DNA from: Isoetes taiwanensis
Taxonomy: Eukaryota; Streptophyta; Lycopodiopsida; Isoetales; Isoetaceae
NCBI GenBank assembly: GCA_021234155.1
Contig: JAJEKV010000066.1
Location: forward strand, 3,101,457-3,165,456
Reading direction: 5' to 3'
DNA: 64,000 nt
This document shows, in pieces, positions 35,718-47,245 of the stretch (the first letter of the stretch is position 1; each line of letters opens with the position of its first letter). The translations under genes were made by a program, and so were the position numbers. The notes below the pieces were generated by a model that was given only the letters and a program-made list of their open reading frames with translations, had not been told where the DNA came from and ran no database searches.

Positions 35718-37206
35718 AGCTTACAGATTTGTCAATTCTTACAAGAACTCTTAATATTTAATGAATATTTTCATTGAATATTCTCCCAATTAGGGGATTG
35801 CATTGTTGCCTGTGGCTGTGATTGTGGATAGTTCTAGTACAACTACTGCATGTGGCTGTGGCTTAAGGAAATGTGGTTGTGACTGTGACTAAGGATAGTT
35901 CTAGTACAACTACTGCATGTGGCTGTGGCTTAAGGAAATGGAAGAACTGTATTGCCATTTGATATGGATTAGGACTCATGTGGTTATTATTAGATAAAAA
36001 ATTACTTCTCTGTAGAGTATAAGAACCAAGACTTGGTGCTGATAATAATGCCAAGCCAACAAGCTCCGAAGTTTCAAATCACCGGACACGGAATACGATC
36101 AACCTGCATGTTTCACTAACTTGATTCCTTTTGATGGGTTGAGGAAATAGGAGGAATTAGTGGAGCAAGAATCTATTTTTGCCATTACTGGTACCATTAT
36201 AAATGTTGAATAAGATGATGAAGAACCTCTTATTTGTAAAGAGGTCGCTTGAAGTTTCTATCATATTAGACAAGATACTTGCATTTTTGTAGAGTGTTGT
36301 TTAATTAAGTTGGAAATTATATATAATCTCTCTTTTTTATATCTTGTTCCATTGTGTAAAATTTTTTTTAGCGCACTTTGTATTTTGTGTTTGTCATCAA
36401 AGAATGCTTGTTTTTACATTAGGGCGGATTTGGGGTCTCAAAATGGCCCATATCTTGGATGCCAGAATTCCACGTCATGTTTCTCGCGACCAATGATGTT
36501 TGCGCATTTTTTTCCAAAGTCAGTATTAGTTGGCAAGTAGAAAGAGGAGCAGACTTACTTGGGCGAAATTTCATAGGACATGTTTGTGCATTCATTGCAA
36601 CCACATTAATGGCCCGCAATTTTCGAAAATCGTATCGCGGACCAAAATAATGGCTACTTTTCCCGCCTACTGTGCACATGCCCACATGCACCAACCATCT
36701 TATCAAATTTTGGCACCAAGATTTCCATTGTTCACATTAGCGCCGCTTCGTGCATCCTCTCCTCGCCTTCATTTGGAATCCAAGTCTCCAATAGTGTCCG
36801 TGTTTTTGGCGGGCATAGCATAGAGTTAAGCAACAACGGCGAGGCGATGTGACAAGCAAACGTCGCTACATGCCATGTTTTACTACCCAAATTTTCATTC
36901 TGAAGTTTTCCTACTTTTCAGCTCTTCCCATTCATCATATTGCTCCCTGCCATTCATTCTTACAATTCAACGACCGATCGATCTGACGGTGGAAGGATAT
37001 CTATCCATAGGCTCGTGGGTGAGAATGCTATCCTTAACGAAGGGTGAATATGTAGCAAAATAACGGGGGTTACTTTTGTGTTTTTGTACTTTTTCCTAAG
37101 GTTTTTATATGATTTCGCATGTATTCTCATGGGTGTACTAATGCGTATATCTAGAGTGCGCGATGCATATTCCTTATTTTTTATGGCTTGCCAATGGTTT
37201 AGCCCC

Positions 37207-37240
<34 letters not shown>

Positions 37241-37883
37241 ATCCGATTCGTGGCATGCAAAACTTCGAAAAGCATTTTAGGGTTCTTTGGTACCCATCAA
37301 AATTTTCCCAGAGTTAGAAGCTTAAAGGAGCCGCTTCTTCACGGCTCCTTTTGGGTCCAGAGCGAGTAATATGGGATGTTTATGAGATATTGCCAATGCC
37401 GATACAAACCGAATAAGCATTTGAGATATATGTAGATTTCGAGGCTCAAGCGGTGGGTAATGGTGTGGAAATCGCTTTAGGTTTGTCATCCGTTCGATTC
37501 GGGGCAAAGATTGCCGCCACCTCCACCTTCGCATCCGGCATTACCTTGTCTACACCTCCTCAAATTCCAACTTCACAAAATTGCTAATCGACCGGATCCT
37601 TCCATGCTTATTGGATTCTAAATTCCCGTCGTGCTTCATTCAGGAATCTCCACTATTAGAGCATTTTGTATCATCTTCGGCCTCACCTTAGAGGAGGGCC
37701 AAAATGACACAAGAAACTCAGAATGAGAACAGATCCGATCACTGGCTATGACACAAGAAGTCAAGTCGATTTTATTGTGAACTAGGTTGTTTGATGCAAT
37801 TGATATGCCAAATTACCCGATTTTCTTTGATCCCGACATGCGAAGGACTTAGATGATACTTGGGTAGGGACACTTGAAGAAAA

Positions 37884-38530
37884 TTGCATGCATTGGCGGC
37901 AAGGAAGCACCGGCACTCCTCCGTGGAGGTTTGGTCACACCGTATTGTATTCTTTGTTGAAGATACGCTTGTCTTATTTGTTGGAATAAATGACCAAGGA
38001 ATACAATCCGATACATGGTCGTGTAAATGTATTTTTGGACAGAATTGTCCGGCAGCTACTACAGTGTGGCAATTGCTCTACCAGCTCGTGGTGCTCATCT
38101 TTGGTTGTTATGCTTTGTGGTAAAAAATATTGTGATTTTTGGTGGAATTGTATCAAATGTAGTTAGATTGCAAGATACTTGGATTCGGATCTATCCGGTG
38201 GCTCTATGTTGGTATGAGGTAACTCCAAAGAAAGTCACCGCAAGGTCGCCATACATTAACATGGATTGGTGGTCACCGCAAAGATTCTTTTTGGTGGACG
38301 TGGTGTGAAATTTGAGGTTCTAAATGATGTCCGGCTACTTGACTTGGGGCGTAATATGCCTTCATGGGTTGAACCGCAACACCCGATGTTTATTCGAGAA
38401 TGATTTACCGGCCCCTCGCGGTAGGGCACTCACCTTCGTTAATCTTTGGAGGTAGAGTTCTTGTTTTGGTGGGGAAGATGCTAGGAGGTCTCGCAAGGGG
38501 GGGATCTATGGTTGCTTGTGAGGCAAACCG
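37884..38530 (+). pseudogene. F-box/kelch-repeat protein gene fragment
   Basis: Broken plus-strand frames read HALAARKHRHSS, then DTLVLFVGINDQGIQSDTW, then KNIVIFGGIVSN..LQDTW (~38,120-38,190), then FGGEDARRSRKGG (38,465-38,503). These are successive kelch blades: hydrophobic strand, (F)GG, then a D-x-W ending, in the order expected of plant F-box/kelch proteins. The preceding 'LHALAARK' resembles the linker after the F-box. Stops and frame changes occur between blades and no introns are obvious. The fragment lies inside a copy-B-specific insertion, so it was probably captured or retrotransposed from elsewhere. The family is likely; the exact parent gene is not identified. Confidence 0.5.
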
Positions 38531-39687
38531 ATTTAACCTATGTGGGCACAATTGATGGAGATGCATGATTTGTTATCGGACGTAATCGGTGCTATATTGC
38601 CATGTAATAGTACAACCGATAGGCATAATACCGCCTCAAGGTGCCACCGGCGCAACATGCGTATCTCAATATTCCAAACATTATTTCAGCCAAACAGAAT
38701 GCGCCGACTATGTTGCATCCCGGTTATGGCTTCCTTTTCGTAAAACGCAAGTGAAAAATGTTTCCGGTATGTTTCTTCTTGTTTCTCTTTGGCGATTTTA
38801 TTCAATTCCACTTTGATATTAGATAGTTGGCTTGTTTGAGCATAGAACCTATGTATCGTTGATTAAAGCATGTGACTCCTACTGCCACGATTTATCTCCA
38901 AATCATCCTGCATGATGTTGCTCGAACCAATGGTTTGATGCAGCACCCTTGGCCCAGTTGTTTGCAGATCTATGGACCATTACCACGTCTTAAAGTTATG
39001 CAGTTCAGATTATGAGCCCATGGGGTGTTCATTGAGTTCATCGTCGAGAATTCAGTTTAATCTTAAACTGCCAATAAGATTAAGTTTGATGCAAAGTACC
39101 AATCTAGTTGGTCTTTTTGGACAATTCCTAGGCATCTCCAAAACATTGTGCTTGTTTCCTAGACAATGGAGTTGCTACCATGCCATGCAGAAATTCCAAG
39201 GTTAGTCCTGTTTGAGGTGAAGTACAGACCATCTGGTTACTGGATTCAATTCCCGGGACTGTTCGGCAGCTTTTGTGTTCCTTGGTTTTGCCATATTACT
39301 TAAATCTCATTTGACTATTGAAAATTGGGATTTGTTACTATTGGAGGAACATAAATGGTAAATAAATTTGCTGCATCTGGTCAATTTTGGGTTGTTCATC
39401 CTCGCTATAAAATGCAGACAGTTTGTTGCATAACTTATTATTGAGATCGTCTATTCATTCCAGGAAATAGATCAAACATTGTTTTGACACTACATTTTCA
39501 CTTGCAGCTGGATAGAGATTACACTTTCACTTACAAAAAAAAAGCTTCATCCCGTAATTAGATTACATGCACAAGTGTTTCTCGTGTTAGTACATGCATA
39601 AGTGTTTGTAAAATTGGTAATGAAGTTATGCCATCCTTAATGCCCAAAGGTTTTTATTAGGGCCTAAAAACCCAAAATTTTTATTAA

Positions 39688-40178
39688 TATAAATATATAG
39701 CATAATAACAACCAACACATCAATACAATCAACATTAATTAACACAAACCATTACATCCAATACATTTAAATTAACATCCCCCCTAAAACCCCTTTGGTT
39801 TGGGTGCATATTCACACGGGTTATGTAGGGCGGCCGAGCCCCCAAAAATTTATAATACATGTACAAAATTAACACCATTAAGTACATTCCCTCAAACCTT
39901 ATAGTATTTTATAAATCTCAATATACGGTGATACAAAAAAACTTGTACATGCATACCCCACAAACGAGGGATCGCTATGTATGGTCCAGATCAAGGAATA
40001 AAGGGCAAATATGCCTATCCGACACTCTCGATGTCCTGAGTAACCCCCCTCGGTGAATATGCACCCAAACCAAAGGGGTTTTAGGGGATGTTAATTTAAA
40101 TGTATTGGATGTAATGGTTTGTGTTAATTAATGTTGATTGTATTGATGTGTTGGTTGTTATTATGCTATATATTTATA
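39688..40178. mobile_element. Fold-back (long inverted repeat) element, 491 bp
   Basis: The left arm 39,688-39,815 is the reverse complement of the right arm 40,053-40,178 with very few differences. Both arms contain 'tataaatatatagcataata' at the tip and 'aaccaaaggggtttta'/'taaaacccctttggtt' near the base. The 237-base spacer is non-coding. The right tip coincides exactly with the right limit of the copy-B insertion. Structure fits a hairpin MITE or fold-back transposon and could yield a long double-stranded RNA if transcribed. Confidence 0.85.
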
Positions 40179-40351
40179 CTATGGAGTTACATCGTAGAGC
40201 TTACATTCATAATGCTAATGAATAGGTAGAACTATAGGGTTCAAAAATAAATGCTATAGATAGTATATTGCAAAAAAAAAAAAAAAGGAAGGGAGGGGGG
40301 AAGGGATTTGAAGAGGAGGATATTTGCAAATTTGCACCCTCAATAATACAT

Positions 40352-43300
40352 GGATCACACCATGCGAAAATGCATATGCACTTTGTAAATGTGTAGTGAG
40401 ATTTCGCGTCATGTGATCCTTGCTTCTTTTTTTCTTCCCTTCTTTGATTTATATTCACTCACCGAATCAAATATTTTTCTTTGGGCTATATTTATCGATG
40501 TCTGGGATTTGAGACTAGGGAAAAGCATTACTAGCATCGTTGTTGTCTAAAAATATGGACATAAGAGACATGCTTTTCCAAGATATACATTCAGGGCAAT
40601 GGGCATCTAGTTTTACGCTTGTAAAGTTGTGGGAGCCGAGCTTGAAAGTCGCCCCATGACCTCTTTTAGCGAATTGTGCAAGCCTTATGAGAATGGTGTC
40701 CTTGCAATGAAGAAATGTTTGATAAGACGTTACATCCGTGGTTGTTGAAAAATGAGTTACAAAATATTTGCTCCATTAGAGGTGTTTACTAATGCCAACA
40801 CAAAAAGCTCCAAAGATATATTGTATAAAATGTCGCTTTCATGAGCCTTTGGATCGCTTAACTCAAAGTGTCACATATGGAAACATTGTTAGGTTTGATA
40901 AAATAACATAAAAATCTTATTTAATAAAGCTTTGGTTGTTGGTAAAGTGTTGGCTTATTGATTAAGTGTTTGTATTTTGCTTTGAGACCCTCTTTGAAAA
41001 AGTTTAGTTCATAAAACATAATATAACTTGGAATGATACATATTTTATATGCAAATGGGAGACTATTGATGAGGGACTTGGTGTTATTATCTATTGACAA
41101 CAAACAAGAAAGTGGATCACACCATGCGAATTTAGTATATTCCAACCTTTTAGCTTATACAAAATTAAACTTGGTGTGATCTTTTTGGAAAAAGATGACT
41201 TCCTATAGTAAAATTACTTTGATTATCTTTTAATAAAAGAAATATATATGTGTCTTATTTGAAGTTAAGTGTGGATATGTGACGTGCTCATGTGGACGAT
41301 AAAATCATATTCTATTCTATTTATTGATAAAGTGTTTGCTTTTTGAGAAAGGCTAATAACTTTATGTACTACTAGAGTTGGTAAAGTATTTTAGATGCAA
41401 ATAGGAAGGGGTACTTGTGTTTAGGTTTAATTTGACAACAAGCAAGAAAGCGTATCACACCATGCGAAATGATTGTGTTCTATTTTTTTTGCATATGTAC
41501 CCTTGATGTGATCCTTCTTAAAAAAAGATGTGCTCTTTGAAAATGACTAATAACTTTATGCACTTGGGGTGGTAAAGCATTAAATGAGAAGGGGTACTTG
41601 AAAAGGACTAATAACTTTATGCACTTGGGGTGGTAAAGCATTAAATGAGAAGGGGTACTTGTGTTTAATTTTAATTTGACAACAAATAAGAAAGTGGATC
41701 ACCGCGATGCTAATTTAGTGTGTTCCATTTTTGTTGCATATGTACTATTCGCTTGGTGATCCTTCAAGCATTTTAGATACAAATAGGAACGAGTACTTGT
41801 GTTTAATTTTAATTTGAGGCTTAACAGGAAGATGGCTTAGGGTTTCGGTTGCTTAGGGCAAAGCGCTATGGCCGCTGCTTTCTTACAGAGCGTAGATATC
41901 TTGGCCGCTGCCGTATGATCGCGAGCCTTCGCATCGCCGCCATCGCCAAGATTGAAGCGGTGGGTCGCCGATACATCTTCTAGTGTCGGAGTTCCCTGTT
42001 TTGATCCGAGGTAGGCGAGCACCGCGATTCCGCTTCTCCGTAAGGGCGTCAAGGTTTGGCTGGTAAGTTGGGAAGCTCTAGAGCAGATCTCTTCTAGTCC
42101 GTGGTGTCTTCAAGATAGACTCATGAAGGCCGCTGATGGCATTTGGGTTTGCATTTGAGTTTGGTTTCTCTGCACTCACTGCAGTGATGACAGCCTGCAC
42201 ACATTGTGGGCCAGATTTAACTCGAAAGTCTTCTTACCTTTTATGGTTCTTGTCTGTAAATAGTTAACCAAGCTAATAATAGGCTTTAGCTCATGAATGG
42301 CCCCCAGATCCGAGGCCGCACGAAAGTGAGATACTATTTATCTGCTTTGGTTAACCTCCACAGTTTCAATGTTGTTTGCTCTATACGCCTTCACATCTAG
42401 ACGCATTGTGAACAGATTTGTTGGTTGAGGGCGATGTTTAGCATGATGCACATGGCTTTGGGTTGCGTATGGTCAGCTGCTTAGATGTTACCTTGGTAAT
42501 AGGGATAGTTTTAGGAAGCGCCGCATCTATTGGCGTGTAAGTGTCTATGTTGGCAAGTCGGAGGAAGGCCATTGCAGACCCTCTTCTATTGTGTTTTCAA
42601 ATGCTAAATTTACGTTCTTTTGCATAACCGGGTTTGTTTCCACTTCGGTGCTTTTGCTCCCCCATCCCGGGCCGGGGAGCTTAGAATCCAAAGGCGTTAT
42701 TAGAGCCAAGCCAAACATGGCAATGAAGTAGGAGATCCGAGTAGACTTCTTGGGGCGAGACCCGTGTTGTTTAATGGTCAAGAGCAGATTTGGATTGGGA
42801 TCTATGCAAGTCGAATGGGCAAGCAATAGGTGGACCACCCTTTTGGGGAGGCCTGCTTATGATCATCTATGCTGAAGGAAGATGTTTGGTTGTATCTCCC
42901 CTATTACATCTTTGAAATGGGAGAGGAACCCTATAGTACTTCATTGTAGGTAGGCTTTCGTGTCAAGTTAACGCTGCTAATGATGCTTATGGCTTTAAGC
43001 CCATCTTGCTTGCATGGAAGACCTGATTTAGTGAATATGTGGATCTCTTTGTTGCTGGTTGGACTAAAATGATAACGCCTTTGGATTTTAAGCTTGGTGA
43101 TATGGTAGAATTCTTCCTATCCGATCCATCTTGGGATCATTCTATTTGATTAAATACTTCCTATCTGGCCTATTGTGGAGCCTTAATAAGGTGGTTGTAC
43201 CATGATTCTATTAATATATAAAATATCTTGCATTCAAAAAAAAAAAAAAAATTAATTTTACAACAAATAAGAAAGTGGATCACACCATGCTTTTAGTGTG

Positions 43301-43571
43301 TCCCTTTTTTTGCATATGTATTATTCGCTTTGGTGTGATCCATCTTGAAAAAAAATAGCTTTCAAGTAAAATGAAAGAAAGAAATATCTTATTTAAAGTG
43401 TAAAGTGTTAGTATGTAAAGTGTTGGTTTATTAAAATACTATTTGTTTACGCTAAGTTGTAAGTTCAATATTTGTGTTTCTATTTACTTTTTTTTTACGC
43501 AAGGATCACACCCGTGCTAATTTCTTATATGCAATTATTCAAGCATGAAGATTTCGCAGATCATATGATCC
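40352..43571. repeat. Array of six ~68-bp hairpins (copy B)
   Basis: Counterparts of the copy A hairpins lie at 40352-40419, 41114-41181, 41452-41514, 41696-41762, 43277-43341 and 43503-43571. Units 4 and 5 are separated by the 1.43-kb retro-insertion. Arms are GGATCACACCATGCGAA- and -TTCGCTTGGTGTGATCC. Changes between copies hit the arms as well as the loops, often at the CG of GCGAA. Confidence 0.8.
41818..43251 (+). mobile_element. Poly(A) retro-insertion (~1.43 kb) with short target duplication
   Basis: It interrupts a stretch that is continuous in copy A. It ends in a 16-base A-run (43,236-43,251) after 'aaatatcttgcattc'. It is flanked by TTAATTTGA (41,809-41,817) and TTAATTTTA (43,252-43,260), an 8-of-9 target duplication. 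These are hallmarks of LINE-mediated insertion. The 5' part (41,830-42,060) is GC-rich with short frames. No reverse transcriptase motif is visible, so it is either a 5'-truncated LINE without its RT or a processed transcript. Confidence 0.65.
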
Positions 43572-44484
43572 TCTTTTAAACAAGGATGGCTTTGACCTTC
43601 AATGTTCATAAATTTTATGAATGTTTGCATATAAGAATGTCACATACCATATTTTTTCTTAAAAATGGTCATCAAATGGATAACTAGTCAAAGAGTTCTT
43701 CTACTACTTAAAGAGTTTCAAGACTCATTTTTGCTATAATTTAAATAGCAATAGATTTTAAAGGAATCTATTGTGAACAATGAGTCAAAGACTTCTTGTA
43801 TTAGAGGTATCTAAACACAAACACCATAACCTTTATACTTCAAGAATGTATAAACCCTTCATATTGCAAAGTATAATGTCATTTATTAGCATCTTCACGA
43901 CATTTCCCCTTCCTTATCTCCGGGCGGCTCATCTCAAGGAACCAGATTCGATTCAATGCCTTTATCCTCCTCTCAATCTCTCACAATATCCCAGGAGGCC
44001 AGAGTTACCATCACCACAAAATCGGACTAAACTTGAAACGTCCCGAAATGACGATTTCTTGCCACTCAACGGATCCAATGGATATAAACTGCCATCTGCC
44101 CGGATGTCGACACTTTTGAGCCCGCAAGACGCGAAATATGTCGAGGTCTAAGTTCTTATTTTTAGACCTCCTTTAGCGCGCGTTACCGGAGCATATTCGC
44201 GGAGTCGATGGATCCTTATCCACACATCATTTGGAGCTTCCATACTGCATGGATCGCACGGGCGCGAAATGAAGATGTACAATTTGTATGCCCCAGCACA
44301 ATTCGCTTCGTGTGAGCCGAACGTCCGTACTAACCTCGTTTTTGAAATTTGCAACGTGCATATGGAAATCGAAAAGTCCATTCTCCTACAATCCATGCTT
44401 TTATACATTAAGCAAATTCAAATTTCGAATTGTAAGGGGCGGGAAGCCTGTATTGGGATGAAGTAAAGATCCCTAGTTAATGTT

Positions 44485-44676
44485 GGGTTCACATGGACCC
44501 GCTGGTTACCGGCTTAAAACCTCACGAACTTGGGCTAAGGCAAAAAATCAGCCCCGCTTTTGGAAAATCAGCCCTCGCAAGATCCAACTTGCATAGCTGA
44601 TGCGCCGTTGAATTTTAATCAATCACGACTCCGCCGTAATCCCGGGCGGAGGGCCTAAACTTCTCCATGTGAACCA
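44485..44676. mobile_element. MITE-like element with GGTTCACATGGA ends (copy B)
   Basis: GGTTCACATGGA at 44,486-44,497 and TCCATGTGAACC at 44,664-44,675. It is co-linear with the copy A element at 29,964-30,144. It lies about 500 bases upstream of the methyltransferase exon. Confidence 0.55.
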
Positions 44677-45174
44677 CCCATAAGGCGCAGCCGCAGCGCC
44701 TCGAAATGAAAGTCTGATACAAAGCTTCAACCTACACATTCAAATTTTGAAATGTGGAAGGCGGGAAGCTTGTATGGCCATGGGCTCTAAATGAAAATAG
44801 CACAAGAATCGGTGACACGCACGCTTGGTATCTGACAAACCAAGAGACACGTGTTGCATCAGTCTGTCTGACAACCAACAAAATTAAATACAGATGGCGC
44901 CATGAATGCGCGATCCCCCTTATTCCGGGAGAATATTCCAAGTAAATCTGTAATGATGAGATGTTGATATCCTAGGTGGCATGGGAAAAAAGGAGCGGAA
45001 ATATGACGTGGACTGGCTGATAGGAGGCCATTTTCAGACCCCAAATCCGCCCTAATGATTGCTGCCTAGTATTTTAAGCAATTTTCACAACAAAAACCTC
45101 TAAAACAGACCAAAATTTCAGTTTTCAAAAAAAGAATCTGCAATTTCACTACAGGTCATTAGTGCGTTTGCAAG

Positions 45175-45597
45175 GTCATCTTGTTCAACCAGCTTATTGA
45201 CATGTTTTCACGTCAAGGAGACTGGATATTTGATGCTTTCTCGGGCTCTGGTACTACCATCGCCTGCGCACTTAAAAAAGGCCGAAACTGTGTAGCAGTG
45301 GATATAGACAAGGAGGCCGTGAACTTTATTAAGATGAGATTGGCTGCACTACCTAGCTTACCAGACGAGAATCAAGAGCTAGATGCCAAATCCTCATCTG
45401 ATTTTGCCAAAATGACATCATCCGAAATACAGCCTCCTTTTACTAGCTCGACAGAGGATGAGGTCACTTTTGCAGAGCTGAAGGAAGTGGCTCTAGTAGT
45501 GGAAACTGAAGACAACACTACCAAGAAAAAAGTTAAATCACCTCAGCAAGAGAAGCATGTTCAGGAAGACGTTGCAACTACAAGCACGCACCCATGA
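45175..45597 (+). CDS. Beta-class (N4-cytosine/N6-adenine) DNA methyltransferase, C-terminal exon
   Basis: Starts after an acceptor-like 'gtttgcaag' (45,166-45,174) and runs 140 codons to TGA (45,595-45,597). Residues encode NQLIDMFSRQGDWIFDAF, then SGSGTT (AdoMet-binding F-x-G-x-G motif I, about 45,232-45,258), then ACALKKGRNCVAVDIDKEAV with the acidic residue of the next strand. This is the typical C-terminal end of permuted beta-class methyltransferases (motif IV first, motif I last), as in bacterial restriction-modification enzymes. After it comes a ~75-residue acidic/lysine tail without a known domain. The catalytic (S/D)PP(Y/W) motif should be in upstream exons, which I did not find in this window. 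Copy A is broken. Whether the gene is expressed, or is 4mC- or 6mA-specific, cannot be told. Confidence 0.65.
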   Translation, partial: VILFNQLIDMFSRQGDWIFDAFSGSGTTIACALKKGRNCVAVDIDKEAVNFIKMRLAALPSLPDENQELDAKSSSDFAKMTSSEIQPPFTSSTEDEVTFAELKEVALVVETEDNTTKKKVKSPQQEKHVQEDVATTSTHP

Positions 45598-46589
45598 GGA
45601 GGACTACGAAGTTGATCTTTGACTCCTTGTGTGAAATATTTTTTAGATTGGTATCTTCTAAAACTGATATTGAAATATTAATTCATTATTAATATTATTG
45701 ATTCCCATCAATTTTCTTATTTTTTTAGTCTTGCTTGTCTACACTACACAGTCAACTGTAAATTCCGCCCTTTTCTGCGAACAGGTGAGAGACCATTCTA
45801 GTGTTAAAATTAACTTTGCCTTCAAAACTGATGTATTTAAAATTTCTGTTTAAGGTACTATTATTAATTCTTTTAAACTAAGATGTTTTTGAGGTCTTCA
45901 TTTCATGGATTGCATAGTCAGCTGTAAATTTCGCTCTTTTTTGCTATGATATTACATAAAATGAAATTGTACACTTGCTGAGAAGTTAAAAAGCAAGAAA
46001 AAAAATTAACCTTGCAAAATCCTTTAACTCGGCCAAAAAGTTCATTTTTGGGAGCATGCCATATTTTTTTGAGGGAATCTTTGAAACAGGAGTTGTGCAA
46101 CACTCCCGTTTCAAATGCAACCTTGTTTTGAGCACCTGCATTCAAAACACACCCACTTCCAAGCCTAATATCTGCACGACTTCCTTTTTAAAGGGATGCC
46201 CACACTTTGCAAGCCTAATCTGTGTTAAAGCCCATAATCAATTTTCCTTATTTACAGCACATTAATTAGCCGATACTCTACTTCAATTCTTTCATGTCTA
46301 TTACAAGGTTGAGCATTAATTTCTGTCAGGTTGAGGGTAGATATGGCCGATTGTGTGATATAAAACTGTTAAATTTAAGGCTATTGTTTACTGAAGACTT
46401 GGGTTTCATTCTTCTCCTTGTTTAGCCCTCCGTGAATTGATCGGATTGCATTTGCTTGCCAATCAGTGCAATCTTAGATCGATTCTCTAGCCCACCAGCA
46501 AAAATTGGTGCATCTTGATAATTTGTAAGAATATAAGGGCATTTTGATAATTTTGAAAAAAATTAAGGAAGGAAGGAAGATTCTTTTAT

Positions 46590-47245
46590 CGTCCGCGGAG
46601 GCCAATCGGCCTATGGGACCCAAATTACCTGCAAAGAAAGCCCATTGCTACCCTGGATTAAAAACCCCCTTAGGAGGGAAAAACCGTCAAAGAACAAACC
46701 CTCGGGCGGGTGGCAAAATGCACAAATATACATATACACACATGAATTCCCCAAGACCTCGTGTAGGCTTCCCAGAGCGAGGTGAGTCTCGGCAGATCCA
46801 AAACATCCCCGGAGGTAGGAGCCAAGGGATCGAACCGACGGCCGGCGACTTGAAGTAGCTTCGTCGGGTAGGGCGCACTGTGTCGCACTAAGAGAATGTA
46901 GCGAGCCCGAACCGACTATAGTCCGACGACTCGAAGGCATGGCTTTCATCCTCAACAACCCCCGCAAATGCAACACCATGACAAAGCTTGTCCCTCAAGG
47001 CCGCTCTCTAACCCACCCAGATGCCTCAAGCCGAAGATGGTGGGCCCCTGTTCGAATGGACGCGATAATCCTGTGCTTCTTCATGGGCAAATGAGAACGC
47101 AGGTAGAGCTGTGGGCCTCGAACCAGGGTGGGGTTTATGTGCTGTTTGTAGTGTGCCACCTTTACCTGTTCTAGAGCATGGTGGTCCCAGAGCTTCCCCA
47201 GGAAACAAGAGTCCAGGGCATAAATTATAGTTTATAAACAAATCA
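46590..47245 (-). mobile_element. LINE 3' relic (copy B)
   Basis: Co-linear with 31,990-32,645. The minus strand carries SFAHEEAQDY, an AMPSSRRTIVGSGSLHSL-type segment and the 'ccctcctaagggggttttt' tail. Reading frames differ from copy A because of several small indels. A GGTTCGATCC word here (~46,831) is coding (VGSIPW) and is not a pol III box. Confidence 0.6.

Larger units (their letters stand above)
37048..40178. mobile_element. 3.1-kb insertion unique to copy B, with captured gene fragment
   Basis: Copy A reads 'aagggtgactatggagtt' uninterrupted. In copy B 3,131 bases separate 'aagggtga' (to 37,047) from 'ctatggagtt' (from 40,179), giving exact insertion limits with no visible target duplication. 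The insertion holds a 30-base A-run (37,210-37,239), an F-box/kelch-like coding fragment (~37.88-38.53 kb), gene-like non-coding text, and a fold-back element at its right edge. The left terminal ATATGTAGCAAAATAAC resembles the fold-back terminus (ATATATAGCATAATAAC, 15 of 17), hinting at shared ends. Confidence 0.7.

Noticed and set aside
37210-37239. Poly(A) tail of a retrotransposed gene
   Set aside because: The A-run lies upstream of the kelch fragment in the coding direction and no matching target duplication was found, so it cannot be that fragment's tail.
43780-44151. FPLPY-containing frame as the missing methyltransferase catalytic SPPY motif
   Set aside because: The motif is FPLPY, not (S/D)PP(Y/W), the surrounding residues do not match, and the frame ends well before the exon.
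45175-45597. Bacterial contamination as source of the methyltransferase sequence
   Set aside because: The exon is embedded in AT-rich duplicated plant-type DNA, has a second co-linear copy 14.6 kb away, and begins at a splice-acceptor-like site without a complete bacterial ORF.
46825-46840. GGTTCGATCC on the minus strand, like a pol III B box
   Set aside because: It is part of the LINE coding text (VGSIPW...) and the equivalent in copy A has drifted; no A box is at the right distance.
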